From contig NZ_OERU01000001.1 in NCBI RefSeq assembly GCF_900240845.1, positions 641,079-705,078 of the forward strand: 64,000 nt of DNA. The letters run 5' to 3'. Shown here one piece after another: positions 36,972-46,569 of the stretch. The stretch comes from Peptostreptococcus faecalis (GTDB taxonomy: Bacteria; Bacillota; Clostridia; Peptostreptococcales; Peptostreptococcaceae). The notes beneath the pieces are model-generated. The model had not been told where the DNA came from. It was given only the letters and a program-made list of their open reading frames with translations, and did not search any database. The stretch's first letter is position 1. Every line of letters begins with the position of its first letter. A program made the position numbers and the translations under genes.

Positions 36972-39044
36972 GTGCCAAAGGCTTTAGTAATAGTGGAGTC
37001 TCCAGCAAAAGCTAAAACAATAGAAAAATTTCTTGGAAAAAGTCACTACGTAGTCAAAGCTTCAATAGGTCATATAAGAGATTTACCTAAAAGCAGACTA
37101 GCTGTCGATATAGATAATAACTTTGAACCTGAATATATCAATATCAGGGGTAAGGGCGATGTAATAAAGGATTTAAAAAAGGAAGCAAAAAAAGCTACCA
37201 AAGTATTCCTAGCAACTGACCCCGACAGAGAAGGAGAGGCAATTTCTTGGCATCTTTCGTATATTTTAGGAATAGATGAAGATTCAGACTGTAGAATAGA
37301 ATTTAATGAAATAACAAAAGACACGATTAAAAAGGCTATTAAACATCCTAGAAAAATCAATCATGATTTAGTAGATGCGCAGCAGGCAAGACGAGTTTTA
37401 GATAGATTACTCGGATATCAAATAAGTCCTATATTATGGCAAAAAATAAGAAGAGGTCTGAGCGCAGGTAGAGTTCAATCTGTTACAACAAAAATAATAT
37501 GTGATAGAGAAGATGAAATTGAAGCATTTGTTCCGCAAGAGTATTGGACGTTGAATTTAATTTCGAAGACGAACGATGGAGATATAGACTTTTCTTTTTT
37601 TGGAGAAAATGGTAAGAAGATTGATCTGAAAGATGAAAATCAAGTAAATGAAATAGTTGAAAAAATAAAAAATAAGAAAATAAAAGCAGATAAAATTGAC
37701 GTTAAAACTAGAAAGAGATCCCCGGTAAAACCCTTTACAACATCTAATATGCAACAGGAAGCTGCAAATAGATTGGGATTTACTACAAAGAAGACTATGA
37801 AGATAGCACAAGAATTATACGAAGGAATCAATATTTCTGGAGAAGGAACTGAAGGTTTGATTTCATATATTAGAACAGATTCTAAGAGAATATCTGATGA
37901 AGCTAAATTTGCAGCAAAAGATTTTATACTTGAGTCGTATGGTGATGAATACTATCCAAAATCTTCAGTGAAAAAGAAAGAAAAGACTTCAAAAGGATCA
38001 CAAGATGCTCATGAGGCTGTTAGACCCACTTCATCATCTAGAACTCCAGATAGTATTAAAGATTCACTTACAAAAGATCAGTATAAATTGTATAACTTGA
38101 TTTGGAGGCGTTTTATAGCAAGTCAAATGTCAGATGCAATTTACGAAAACTTGACTATAGAAGCTAGCATAGATAATTATACTTTTAAAGCTACAGGATC
38201 TAAAAGAATATTTGATGGATATACTAAGGTATATAATTTTTCTGATAGAGAAGATAAACTACTACCTAGTATAGAAGTAGGGGATTCATTCTTAGTTGAA
38301 AATATAAATCCAGTTCAGCACTTTACGCAACCACCAGCTAGATATACTGAAGCTAGTTTAGTAAAGACTCTTGAAGAATTGGGAATAGGTAGACCGTCTA
38401 CTTATGCTCCTACAATTGGAACAATTTTAGCGAGAGAATATGTAGAAAAAGATGGTGCATCTTTAAAGCCTACTGAACTTGGTAAAGTTGTAACTGAAAT
38501 ATTAGAAGAGAATTTTGAAATGCTGACTGATGTTGATTTTACTGCTTTGATGGAAAGTAAACTCGATTTGATAGCAGAAGGTAAATTTCCTTGGAAACAG
38601 GCAGTTTCAGAAGCATATAAACCATTGGAGTCATCAATAAAAGAGGCTATAGAGAACATAGAAAAAATTAATATGGATATTGAAACAGATGAAATCTGTG
38701 AAACTTGCGGTGAAAATATGGTCATAAAGCATGGTAGATTTGGTAAATTTATGGCTTGTAAGAATTATCCAGAATGTAAAACTACAAAACCAATAGTTAC
38801 AAAAATTGGAGTAAAATGTCCAAAATGTCATGATGGGGATGTAATAGTTAGAAAACAAAAAAACGGAAGAATTTTTTATGGATGCAGTAATTATCCAGAG
38901 TGCGATTTTGTTGAATGGAAAAAACCAACAGGGGAAACATGTAAGGAATGTGGTTCATATATGGTAGAAAAAGTCACAAAAAAAGAAACAAAAAGTGTCT
39001 GTTCTGAAAAAAATTGCGTAACTAATGAAAAAAGTGGTAAATAA
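36972..39044 (+). CDS. topA: DNA topoisomerase I
   Basis: This is the type IA topoisomerase that relaxes negative supercoils. I choose GTG at 36972, 7 bases after GGAGGTG, giving 690 residues that begin VPKALVIVESPAKAKTIEKF. An in-frame ATG at 36918 would overlap dprA. The TOPRIM acidic triad is TDPDREGEAISWH. The catalytic tyrosine is in LISYIRTDSKRI near residue 301. Three C-terminal zinc modules follow: CETCG with CKNYPEC, CPKCHDGD with CSNYPEC, and CKECG with CSEKNC. Confidence 0.97.
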   Translation: MPKALVIVESPAKAKTIEKFLGKSHYVVKASIGHIRDLPKSRLAVDIDNNFEPEYINIRGKGDVIKDLKKEAKKATKVFLATDPDREGEAISWHLSYILGIDEDSDCRIEFNEITKDTIKKAIKHPRKINHDLVDAQQARRVLDRLLGYQISPILWQKIRRGLSAGRVQSVTTKIICDREDEIEAFVPQEYWTLNLISKTNDGDIDFSFFGENGKKIDLKDENQVNEIVEKIKNKKIKADKIDVKTRKRSPVKPFTTSNMQQEAANRLGFTTKKTMKIAQELYEGINISGEGTEGLISYIRTDSKRISDEAKFAAKDFILESYGDEYYPKSSVKKKEKTSKGSQDAHEAVRPTSSSRTPDSIKDSLTKDQYKLYNLIWRRFIASQMSDAIYENLTIEASIDNYTFKATGSKRIFDGYTKVYNFSDREDKLLPSIEVGDSFLVENINPVQHFTQPPARYTEASLVKTLEELGIGRPSTYAPTIGTILAREYVEKDGASLKPTELGKVVTEILEENFEMLTDVDFTALMESKLDLIAEGKFPWKQAVSEAYKPLESSIKEAIENIEKINMDIETDEICETCGENMVIKHGRFGKFMACKNYPECKTTKPIVTKIGVKCPKCHDGDVIVRKQKNGRIFYGCSNYPECDFVEWKKPTGETCKECGSYMVEKVTKKETKSVCSEKNCVTNEKSGK

Positions 39045-39185
39045 AAAGAAGAATAGTTTTTTTGAAATAGAAATAATTTAGAAAATTAAAAAAATTATGA
39101 AAAAAACCTTGAAAAAAAAATATAGTTGTGGTAATCTTTCCTTGTATGTTATTATTAGAAAAGTGTATATTTTATTACAATTCAG

Positions 39186-39200
39186 AATTTTCAGGAAAGA
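39186..39200 (+). promoter_or_regulatory. CodY-box-like sequence upstream of codY
   Basis: AATTTTCAGGAAAGA matches the CodY consensus AATTTTCWGAAAATT at 12 of 15 positions and lies 31 bases before the codY start. It suggests negative autoregulation. Confidence 0.5.
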
Positions 39201-39230
39201 ATAATAACTTAATAAAAGGGAGGCAAAAAA

Positions 39231-40004
39231 ATGGATTCAAATTTATTATCAAAAACTAGGCATATAAATAAAACTCTACAATCTGCGGCGGGGACATCTG
39301 TTTCATTTGCCCAGTTTTCAAATGTACTAGGCGGTGTCCTAGCATCAAATGTTTATGTTGTAAGAACACGTGGAAAAGTATTGGGGTATCACTTAGAAAA
39401 TCCTGAAGATAGCTCGCTTCTAATGGATGAAGAAAATGATGCAGCTATGTTCCCACAAGAATATACAGATAACATATTGAGAATTTATGAAACAAGAGAA
39501 AACATATCAGGTGAAGAAATACTTAAAATATTCCCTCACGAACAGGAAAGACTTAATAAATTTACTACAGTTGTACCTATTTTAGGTAGTGGTGAAAGAC
39601 TAGGAACTTTAATAATCACTAGACCTGATAAGCCATACACTGATGATGATATAGTTGTGGCAGAATATTCGGCAACTGTAATTGGGCTTGAAATAATGAG
39701 AGCGATAAGCGAAGAAATGGAAGAAGAAATGAGAAAGAAAGCTGTTATTCAAATGGCTATTGGAACATTATCTTATTCTGAACTAGAAGCTATCGAACAT
39801 ATATTTAATGAACTTGGTGGAGACGAAGGTTTATTAGTTGCAAGTAAAATAGCTGATAAAGTAGGTATAACACGTTCAGTAATTGTTAATGCTCTAAGAA
39901 AGTTTGAAAGTGCCGGAGTAATAGAATCTAGATCTTTAGGAATGAAGGGAACACATATAAAGATATTAAATGATAAATTACTAGAAGAGCTAAAAATAAA
40001 GTAA
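39231..40004 (+). CDS. codY: GTP- and branched-chain-amino-acid-sensing repressor CodY
   Basis: CodY represses nutrient-limitation genes when GTP and Ile/Val/Leu are abundant. The 257 residues comprise an N-terminal GAF domain, [14 protein letters not shown], the linker helix, and a C-terminal winged helix with [20 protein letters not shown] near residue 203. It follows topA, the common clostridial arrangement, after a 186-base AT-rich gap with a CodY-like box. Confidence 0.98.
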   Translation: MDSNLLSKTRHINKTLQSAAGTSVSFAQFSNVLGGVLASNVYVVRTRGKVLGYHLENPEDSSLLMDEENDAAMFPQEYTDNILRIYETRENISGEEILKIFPHEQERLNKFTTVVPILGSGERLGTLIITRPDKPYTDDDIVVAEYSATVIGLEIMRAISEEMEEEMRKKAVIQMAIGTLSYSELEAIEHIFNELGGDEGLLVASKIADKVGITRSVIVNALRKFESAGVIESRSLGMKGTHIKILNDKLLEELKIK

Positions 40005-40039
40005 ATTCTACCGTAATAAAATTCGATTATAAACTTTTT

Positions 40040-40072
40040 AATATGGACTGCTAAATTGCAGTCCATATTTTG
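40040..40072 (+). terminator. Terminator after codY
   Basis: AATATGGACTGC pairs with GCAGTCCATATT around a 6-base loop. The T-run is short, so termination may be incomplete before rarA. Confidence 0.8.
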
Positions 40073-40091
40073 ATATAGAAAGGAGAATGCC

Positions 40092-41351
40092 ATGCCTTTA
40101 GCTGATAAATTAAGACCTAAAAAAATTGAAGATGTAGTCGGACAAAGTCATATAATTGGAAAAGACAGAGTAATAAACAATATGCTTTCTAAAAAATATT
40201 TTCCTAATATGATTTTTTATGGACCACCTGGTGTGGGAAAAACATCAGTGGCTGAAATAATTTCAAAGGCTGCTGATAAGCAAATATTTAAAATAAATGC
40301 TACAAATTCATCACTTGAAGATATCAAAAATATTACAAAAGAAATAGGTAAACTGGAATCAAAAAATGGTATACTACTATATATAGATGAGATACAAAGT
40401 TTTAATAAAAAGCAACAACAATCTATACTTGAATTTATAGAAACTGGAGAAATCACTTTAATCGCAAGTACTGCTGAAAATCCATATAGATATGTGTACA
40501 GTGCGATTTTAAGCAGAAGCATAACGATAGAATTTAAATCACTTAGCAAGGAAGAAATTATAGAGGGACTAAAAAATGCAATTACTCGATACAATGAAGA
40601 TAGTTTTGCAAAACTAATGGCAACAGAGGAGTCTCTAGAGTCTATAGCAAGTGCCTCCAATGGAGATATGAGATCGGCAATAAATATTTTAGAACTATCT
40701 ATAAATGAATCTAAATTTGATAGAGATGGAAATCTTAGGGTAGATAAAGATGTAATATCTAATTTAAATTTAGCTACAGCATATCTATTTGATATGGATG
40801 GTGATGTTCACTATAATTTATTGAGTGCATTTCAAAAGTCAATTAGAGGAAGTGACCCAGATGCTTCAATATATTATCTCGCCAGGTTGATAAAAGGAGG
40901 AGATTTAATTAGCATTTGCAGAAGATTGCTTGTAATTGCATCTGAAGATATAGGGCTAGCATATCCCAATGCAGTAACAATAGTTAAGGCTTGTGTAGAT
41001 AGTGCAAATCAACTCGGATTTCCCGAGGCAAGGATACCTTTAGCTCAAGCAACTATTTTATTAGCAACTTCACCAAAATCAAATTCGGCATATTTAGCAA
41101 TAAATGCTGCGATTGAAAGTATTGATAAAGTTGTTCAAGATGATATCCCAAGCTATCTAAAGGATATGAACTACAGAAAATTAGATGAAAGTGAAAACAA
41201 CACTTATAAATATCCGCATAATTATGAAAATCACTATGTTGAACAGCGATACTTACCAGATAATATATCGAATATGAAATACTATAACCCGCAAAATAAC
41301 AAATTTGAGAAAAGCTTAGATGAATATCTCAAAAAATTAAAAGAAAAATAA
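40092..41351 (+). CDS. rarA: Replication-associated recombination ATPase RarA (MgsA)
   Basis: RarA acts at stalled replication forks. The 419 residues show an AAA+ domain related to clamp loaders: KLRPKKIEDVVGQSHI, Walker A GPPGVGKTSVAE, Walker B ILLYIDEIQSF, sensor STAENPY, then the C-terminal MgsA tetramer domain with HYNLLSAFQKSIRGSDPDAS and DYASEDIG-type segment (here ASEDIGLAYPNA). A GGAG site precedes the ATG. Confidence 0.96.
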   Translation: MPLADKLRPKKIEDVVGQSHIIGKDRVINNMLSKKYFPNMIFYGPPGVGKTSVAEIISKAADKQIFKINATNSSLEDIKNITKEIGKLESKNGILLYIDEIQSFNKKQQQSILEFIETGEITLIASTAENPYRYVYSAILSRSITIEFKSLSKEEIIEGLKNAITRYNEDSFAKLMATEESLESIASASNGDMRSAINILELSINESKFDRDGNLRVDKDVISNLNLATAYLFDMDGDVHYNLLSAFQKSIRGSDPDASIYYLARLIKGGDLISICRRLLVIASEDIGLAYPNAVTIVKACVDSANQLGFPEARIPLAQATILLATSPKSNSAYLAINAAIESIDKVVQDDIPSYLKDMNYRKLDESENNTYKYPHNYENHYVEQRYLPDNISNMKYYNPQNNKFEKSLDEYLKKLKEK

Positions 41352-41465
41352 AATACTAGAAAGATTTGAAATAATCTTGACTTTTTTAGTATGATATAAT
41401 AATATATTTTTAGAATTAATTCATAGTTATTTACTAGGAATTAATTAGAAGAGAGGTGAGTTAAT

Positions 41466-41927
41466 ATGAAGCTTTCTACAAAGGGGAAGTACGGTTTAAA
41501 AGCAATGTTTGAACTAGCACTCTGTTCTAGTAGTAAACCTGTTTCTTTAAAACATATAGCTAAACAGCAAAATATATCAGACCAATATTTAGAGCAAATT
41601 TTTTCGGCTTTAAAAAAGGCAAACCTTGTAAAAAGTGTAAGAGGGGCTCAAGGTGGATATTTTTTATCTAAAGATGCAAGCGATATTACTGTCGCTGATA
41701 TACTAAAAGTTTTGGAAGGTAACATGGTATTTACAGAATGTCTTCTTAGTGAAGATGCTTGTGAGAATTTTGATTCATGTTCAACAAGGTATGTTTGGGC
41801 TAGAATTAAACAAAGTATAGAAGAGGTTACTAACTCAATATCATTACAGGATATGGTCGATGATTATAACTCTAACTTCAACTATAAAGACAGTGATATT
41901 ACAGATATAATGAAAAATATGAAATAA
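41466..41927 (+). CDS. Rrf2 family regulator (IscR/CymR-like)
   Basis: The 153-residue protein has the Rrf2 winged helix: MKLSTKGKYGLKAMFELA, KHIAKQQNISDQYLEQIF and VRGAQGGYFLSKDASDITVADIL. Three cysteines in TECLLSEDACENFDSC (spacing CX6CX5C) match the iron-sulfur ligand region of IscR (CX5CX5C) and are absent in CymR, so an Fe-S-sensing role is favoured. It lies before mnmA, but the usual cysteine desulfurase and scaffold genes do not follow. A terminator separates it from mnmA. Two GAATTAATT words upstream (41413 and 41438) could be its own binding sites. Confidence 0.9.
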   Translation: MKLSTKGKYGLKAMFELALCSSSKPVSLKHIAKQQNISDQYLEQIFSALKKANLVKSVRGAQGGYFLSKDASDITVADILKVLEGNMVFTECLLSEDACENFDSCSTRYVWARIKQSIEEVTNSISLQDMVDDYNSNFNYKDSDITDIMKNMK

Positions 41928-41999
41928 TAAAGAAAAAAATTAAGGTAATTTTGATTTAGTGTAGAATTTGTGATTTTTAAGGGTATACATAGAGAGTCT

Positions 42000-42026
42000 A
42001 AAAAAGAGCTTAAAGCTCTTTTTTGG
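42000..42026 (+). terminator. Terminator between Rrf2 gene and mnmA
   Basis: AAAAAAGAGCTT pairs with AAGCTCTTTTTT, followed by weaker sequence. It lies 40 bases before the mnmA start. Confidence 0.75.
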
Positions 42027-42065
42027 ATTGAAGGTAAAATAAGTGGATAAAGGAAGGCGATAATT

Positions 42066-43133
42066 TTGAATATAACAAATAAAAAAAGAGTTTTACTTGG
42101 AATGAGTGGAGGAGTTGACAGCTCTGTAGCTGCATATCTACTAAAAGAACAAGGCTATGAAGTAGTTGGAGCTACTATGCAACTTTGGGATATGGGAGAA
42201 GGCGTAGAAAATACAGCTATAAAAGATGCAAAGAAAGTTTGTGAAAAGCTAGGGATATCACATACAGTACTTGATTTCCAAGAAAATTTTAAAAATAAAG
42301 TAATAAATAATTTTATAAGTGAGTACTTTGAAGGGCACACACCAAATCCATGTGTTTTTTGTAATAAACATATAAAATTTAATGAATTATATAACAAAGC
42401 TGAAGAGCTAGGTTGCGAATATGTTGCGACTGGTCACTATGCTCTTATAGAATACAATGATGAAACTGGGAAGTATGAATTAAAAAGAGCTGCAAATGAC
42501 AAAAAAGATCAGACTTATGTATTATATAATATGAATCAAGATAAACTTTCAAAGACATTATTTCCTATAGGTAATTTTGACAAGAGCAGAATAAGAGAAA
42601 TTGCTAAAGAAATAGGATTGGAAGTTCACAATAAACCTGATAGTCAAGATATCTGTTTTATACCAAATCATGATTATGAAGAATTCCTATTAAAAAATGC
42701 AGACAGAAAAGCTCCAAAAGGCAAATTCGTTGACAAAGATGGAAATGAAATGGGAGAACATAATGGAGTTATTAGTTACACTATAGGGCAAAGAAAAGGG
42801 CTAGGAGTTACTTTTGGTAAACCAACATATGTCATTGATATAAATGGAAAAAACAATTCTGTGACATTAGGTGGAAATGAGGATTTATTCAAAGATACAT
42901 TAACTGCTAAAGATGTCAACTTTTTAATGTTTTCTATAGACGAACTAGATGAAACAAAGAAATATGTAGCAAAAATAAGATATTCATCAAACGTATCTTT
43001 TGCTACAATTAAAAAAATTGGAGAAAATAGAGTAGAAGTTAAGTTTGAAACTCCTCAGAGAGCCATAACTAAGGGTCAAAGCGTAGTGTTTTATGATGGT
43101 GATGTATTAGTAGGCGGAGGAATTATAGAATAA
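42066..43133 (+). CDS. mnmA: tRNA 2-thiouridylase MnmA
   Basis: MnmA thiolates U34 of tRNA for Lys, Glu and Gln. The 355 residues have the PP-loop GMSGGVDSSVAAYLL, the catalytic cysteine in NPCVFCNKHIKF, and the second active-site cysteine in DSQDICFIP, followed by a beta-barrel. Start is TTG at 42066 after AAGGAAGG. The enzyme needs a cysteine desulfurase for sulfur, which is not encoded in this window. Confidence 0.97.
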   Translation: MNITNKKRVLLGMSGGVDSSVAAYLLKEQGYEVVGATMQLWDMGEGVENTAIKDAKKVCEKLGISHTVLDFQENFKNKVINNFISEYFEGHTPNPCVFCNKHIKFNELYNKAEELGCEYVATGHYALIEYNDETGKYELKRAANDKKDQTYVLYNMNQDKLSKTLFPIGNFDKSRIREIAKEIGLEVHNKPDSQDICFIPNHDYEEFLLKNADRKAPKGKFVDKDGNEMGEHNGVISYTIGQRKGLGVTFGKPTYVIDINGKNNSVTLGGNEDLFKDTLTAKDVNFLMFSIDELDETKKYVAKIRYSSNVSFATIKKIGENRVEVKFETPQRAITKGQSVVFYDGDVLVGGGIIE

Positions 43134-43221
43134 TCAATATATTGTAGTAAAAAACTAATAAGTTATTGATTAAAAGTTTTATTTATTGTAATATAATATG
43201 TATAAATAAATAATGATTAAA

Positions 43222-43449
43222 ATACTTTGAAGGGAAGTAGTATGAAATGTTGGTACTATAGAGAGAGATTGATGGTGGAAATATCTCGTATACAGTTTTT
43301 GAAGCAGTCCTGGAGTAGTTCGGTGGAAAATAAAAGTATATCGAAACGTGAAGCTGCGTTAAGCGAATGAGATGTCGTAATTTACGATAATCAGGGTGGT
43401 ACCGCGCATATAACTCGCCCCTGTAATTATTTACAGGAGCGAGTTTTTT
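43222..43449 (+). promoter_or_regulatory. T-box leader of alaS (probable alanine specifier)
   Basis: The leader carries the AGTAGTA and GAGAGAG Stem I features, a GGTGG segment, the invariant T-box AGGGTGGTACCGCG at 43393-43406, and then a terminator pairing AACTCGC and CCTGTAA with TTACAGG and GCGAGTT (43412-43449) plus a T-run. GCA at 43304-43306 is a plausible alanine specifier codon. Uncharged tRNA-Ala would stabilise the antiterminator and switch on alaS. A TTGATT/TAATAT promoter may lie at 43166-43194. Confidence 0.95.
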
Positions 43450-43503
43450 ATTTAATTATTTTTTAGATATGAATTATATATGATGATTGAGGAGGAAAAG
43501 GTA

Positions 43504-46140
43504 ATGAAAAAAATGGGAATTAACGAAATAAGAAGTAAGTTTACAGAATTTTTTAGAGAAAAAGATCACTATATTGCAAAATCGCATTCTTTAATACCAA
43601 GTGATGATAAATCTCTTCTATTAATAAACTCAGGTATGGCGCCGCTTAAAAAATATTTTTCTGGTCTAGAAACACCACCAAAGGCTAGAATGTCAACGGT
43701 TCAAAAATGTATTAGAACGGGAGATATAGAAAATGTTGGTGTGACTGCAAGACACGCTACATTTTTTGAAATGATGGGGAACTTTTCATTCGCTGACTAT
43801 TTTAAAGAAGAAGCAATTCAATATGCTTGGGAATTTATCACTAAATATTTAAATATGCCGGAAGAAAAATTATGGGTGACTGTATATGAAAGTGATGATG
43901 AAGCATATGATATTTGGAAAAATATAGTAGGATTTCCGGAAGAGAGAATAGTTAGATTAGGAAAAGAAGATAACTTCTGGGAAATAGGACTAGGGCCTTG
44001 TGGACCATGTTCAGAAATATACTTTGATAAAGGTGAATCTTATGGATGTGGATGTGAAGATTGTAAACCTGGTTGCGACTGTGATAGATATCTTGAGTTT
44101 TGGAATCTTGTTTTTACTCAATTTAATAAAGAAGAAGATGGATCATATTCTGAATTGAAAAATAAAAATATTGATACAGGAATGGGTCTTGAAAGAATGG
44201 GTTGTATAATGCAAGAAGTAGATACTATCTTTGAAGTGGATACAATAGATAGAATTATACAAAAGACAAGTGAATATGCAAATAAAAAATATGGAGAAGA
44301 TCCTGTAAGTGACAAATCAATTAGAATTGTTACAGATCACATTAGATCAGTTGCTTTTATGATAGGAGACGGAATACTTCCATCAAATGAAGGTAGAGGA
44401 TATGTTCTTAGGAGGCTATTAAGAAGAGCTGCAAGACATGGAAAATTGCTTGGCATAGAAAATGCTTTTTTGAATAAATTGGTAGATGTTGTCATTGAAA
44501 CATCTGGAGAAGCTTATCCAGAGTTAGTTGAAAAAGAAGCATATATAAAGAAAGTAATATCAATAGAAGAAGAAAAATTTGCAGAAACTCTACAACAAGG
44601 TTTAGATATTTTGAAAAAACATACTGAAGAAATGCAGGAAAGAGGAGAAAAAATAGTATCAGGAGAACATGCTTTCAAACTTTATGATACATATGGATTT
44701 CCAATAGATTTAACTGAAGAAATATTGATGGAAGAAGGATTGAAAGTAGATCTTGAAGGATTTGACAAGGAGATGGAAGCTCAAAAGAACAGAGCAAGAG
44801 CTGCTAGAGGAAATCAAGAAGGAGAAGCTTGGAAAGAAGATCCACTTTCAGAATTAGATGATGTAGAATCTAAATTTGATGGATATTCAAACCTGGAAAT
44901 CAACTCACCAATAAAGGTGATTGTAATTGATTCAGAATTAAGCGATAATATTGAATCCAATCAAAAGGGAGAAATAATTTTAGAGGAAACTACTTTCTAC
45001 GCTAATGGTGGTGGACAAGTAGGTGACAAGGGGCAAATAACTTCTGAAAATGGAATATTTGAAGTAGAAGATACTGTAAAGGGAACTAATGGAAGCATAA
45101 AGCACATTGGATTTATGAAAGAAGGTAAATTTAATACAGGAGATATAGTACAAACTCATGTTAATAAATCTCTTAGAATGGATGCAGCTAGAAACCACTC
45201 TGCTACACATATTCTACATAAGGTTTTAAAAGACGTGTTAGGTGAGCACGTAAATCAGGCAGGATCATTAGTTGACCCATATAGACTTAGATTTGATATA
45301 ACACATTTTGAACAAATTACAAAAGATGAGTTAAAGACTATAGAAAATTTAGTAAATGAAAAAATATTTGAATCACTAACAATAAATGCAGAAACAATGA
45401 ATATAAAAGAAGCAAAAGAAAAGGGAGCTGTAGCTTTATTTGGTGAAAAATATAGAGAAGTAGTAAGAGTAGTTCAGATGGGAGATTTTTCAACAGAACT
45501 TTGTGGAGGTACTCACTTAGAAAATACTTCACAGATTGGATTGTTTAAAATAATTTCAGAAAGTGGTATTGCTGCAGGAGTAAGAAGAATTGAAGCGATA
45601 ACTGGAAGAGCTGTGTACAATCATCTTTTAGCTAAAGAACAAATAATTAGCGACTTAACTGATACTCTAAAAACTAAAGAAGATAACCTATTTGCAAGGG
45701 CAAATCAGATTGTTGAAGAAAATAAGAAAATGGAAAAAGAACTTCATTCTATTCAATCTAAAATGAATATGCAAATGGCAGATGATATTATAGAACAAAA
45801 AGTGGATGTAAATGGCGTGAATCTAATTACAAATAAATATGAAGGAATGGATATGGATTCACTTAGAGAAGTTGCAGATAATTTAAGAGATAAGGTGGAA
45901 AATAGTGTAGTTGTAGTTGCAAACATATCAGATGATAAAATTAATTTTGTTGCAACAGTTTCTTCAGAAGCTATCAAAAAGGGAGCTCATGCAGGAAATC
46001 TAGTTAGAGAAATAGCAAAAATAGCTGGAGGAAAAGGTGGAGGTAGACCTAACATGGCACAAGCTGGAGCAAGTGATATTAATATGGTCGATAAAGCATT
46101 GTCCACAGCAAAAGAAATTTTAGAAACACAAGTAAAATAA
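43504..46140 (+). CDS. alaS: Alanyl-tRNA synthetase
   Basis: This class II synthetase has 878 residues from the ATG after GAGGAGGAAAAGGTA; an in-frame ATG at 43480 precedes the ribosome site and is rejected. Class II motifs: TVQKCIRTGDIENVG, FFEMMGNFSF, and GTGMGLERM-type (here DTGMGLERMG). The editing domain has the zinc ligands HSATHILHKVL and CGGTH. The C-Ala domain ends with GGKGGGRPNMAQAG. A cysteine-rich insert, GCGCEDCKPGCDCD, lies in the catalytic domain. Control is by the T-box. Confidence 0.98.
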   Translation: MKKMGINEIRSKFTEFFREKDHYIAKSHSLIPSDDKSLLLINSGMAPLKKYFSGLETPPKARMSTVQKCIRTGDIENVGVTARHATFFEMMGNFSFADYFKEEAIQYAWEFITKYLNMPEEKLWVTVYESDDEAYDIWKNIVGFPEERIVRLGKEDNFWEIGLGPCGPCSEIYFDKGESYGCGCEDCKPGCDCDRYLEFWNLVFTQFNKEEDGSYSELKNKNIDTGMGLERMGCIMQEVDTIFEVDTIDRIIQKTSEYANKKYGEDPVSDKSIRIVTDHIRSVAFMIGDGILPSNEGRGYVLRRLLRRAARHGKLLGIENAFLNKLVDVVIETSGEAYPELVEKEAYIKKVISIEEEKFAETLQQGLDILKKHTEEMQERGEKIVSGEHAFKLYDTYGFPIDLTEEILMEEGLKVDLEGFDKEMEAQKNRARAARGNQEGEAWKEDPLSELDDVESKFDGYSNLEINSPIKVIVIDSELSDNIESNQKGEIILEETTFYANGGGQVGDKGQITSENGIFEVEDTVKGTNGSIKHIGFMKEGKFNTGDIVQTHVNKSLRMDAARNHSATHILHKVLKDVLGEHVNQAGSLVDPYRLRFDITHFEQITKDELKTIENLVNEKIFESLTINAETMNIKEAKEKGAVALFGEKYREVVRVVQMGDFSTELCGGTHLENTSQIGLFKIISESGIAAGVRRIEAITGRAVYNHLLAKEQIISDLTDTLKTKEDNLFARANQIVEENKKMEKELHSIQSKMNMQMADDIIEQKVDVNGVNLITNKYEGMDMDSLREVADNLRDKVENSVVVVANISDDKINFVATVSSEAIKKGAHAGNLVREIAKIAGGKGGGRPNMAQAGASDINMVDKALSTAKEILETQVK

Positions 46141-46163
46141 TTTAAAATAAAATATTTTTTTAT

Positions 46164-46202
46164 GAGACCTTCAAGTGTGTATAATTGCCAATTGAAGGTC
46201 TC
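46164..46202 (+). other. Perfect 11-bp inverted repeat without U-tract
   Basis: GAGACCTTCAA and TTGAAGGTCTC flank a 17-base spacer between alaS and ireB. No T-run follows on either strand. It may be an imperfect terminator, an mRNA end stabiliser or an operator. Confidence 0.6.
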
Positions 46203-46302
46203 TAATATGTCAGAAAACTTGATAAAATTTCTTTTTTAATGTAAAATCTTACTTAAGTGATACACAATTACTTCGCAAATATAAAATTAGGAGGTATTGC
46301 AA

Positions 46303-46563
46303 ATGGTTAAGAAAGATGATTACACGGTTAAATTTGAAGGTTTAAGCGATGATAAAATGGATGTAGCGAAAACTATTAGATATGTATATGATTCATTATT
46401 GGAAAAGGGATATAATCCTGTAAACCAAATAATTGGTTATTTATTATCTGGTGATTCAAGCTATATAACAAGTTATAACAATGCTAGAACCATGATGAAG
46501 CAATTTGAAAGAGATGAAATTCTCGAAGAAGTAATTACAAAATATTTAAATATTGAGGAGTAA
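46303..46563 (+). CDS. ireB: IreB/ReoM family regulatory phosphoprotein (UPF0297)
   Basis: The 86-residue protein is the small substrate of PASTA-domain Ser/Thr kinases that controls MurA turnover and cell-wall homeostasis in Firmicutes. The opening KKDDYTVKF holds the likely phospho-threonine (residue 8), and IRYVYDSLLEKGYNPVNQII and GYLLSGDSSYIT are diagnostic. ATG at 46303 is 7 bases from GGAGG; a TTG six bases earlier is too close. It sits between alaS and ruvX as in other clostridia, but with a large membrane gene inserted before ruvX. Confidence 0.96.
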   Translation: MVKKDDYTVKFEGLSDDKMDVAKTIRYVYDSLLEKGYNPVNQIIGYLLSGDSSYITSYNNARTMMKQFERDEILEEVITKYLNIEE

Positions 46564-46569
46564 CAAATA

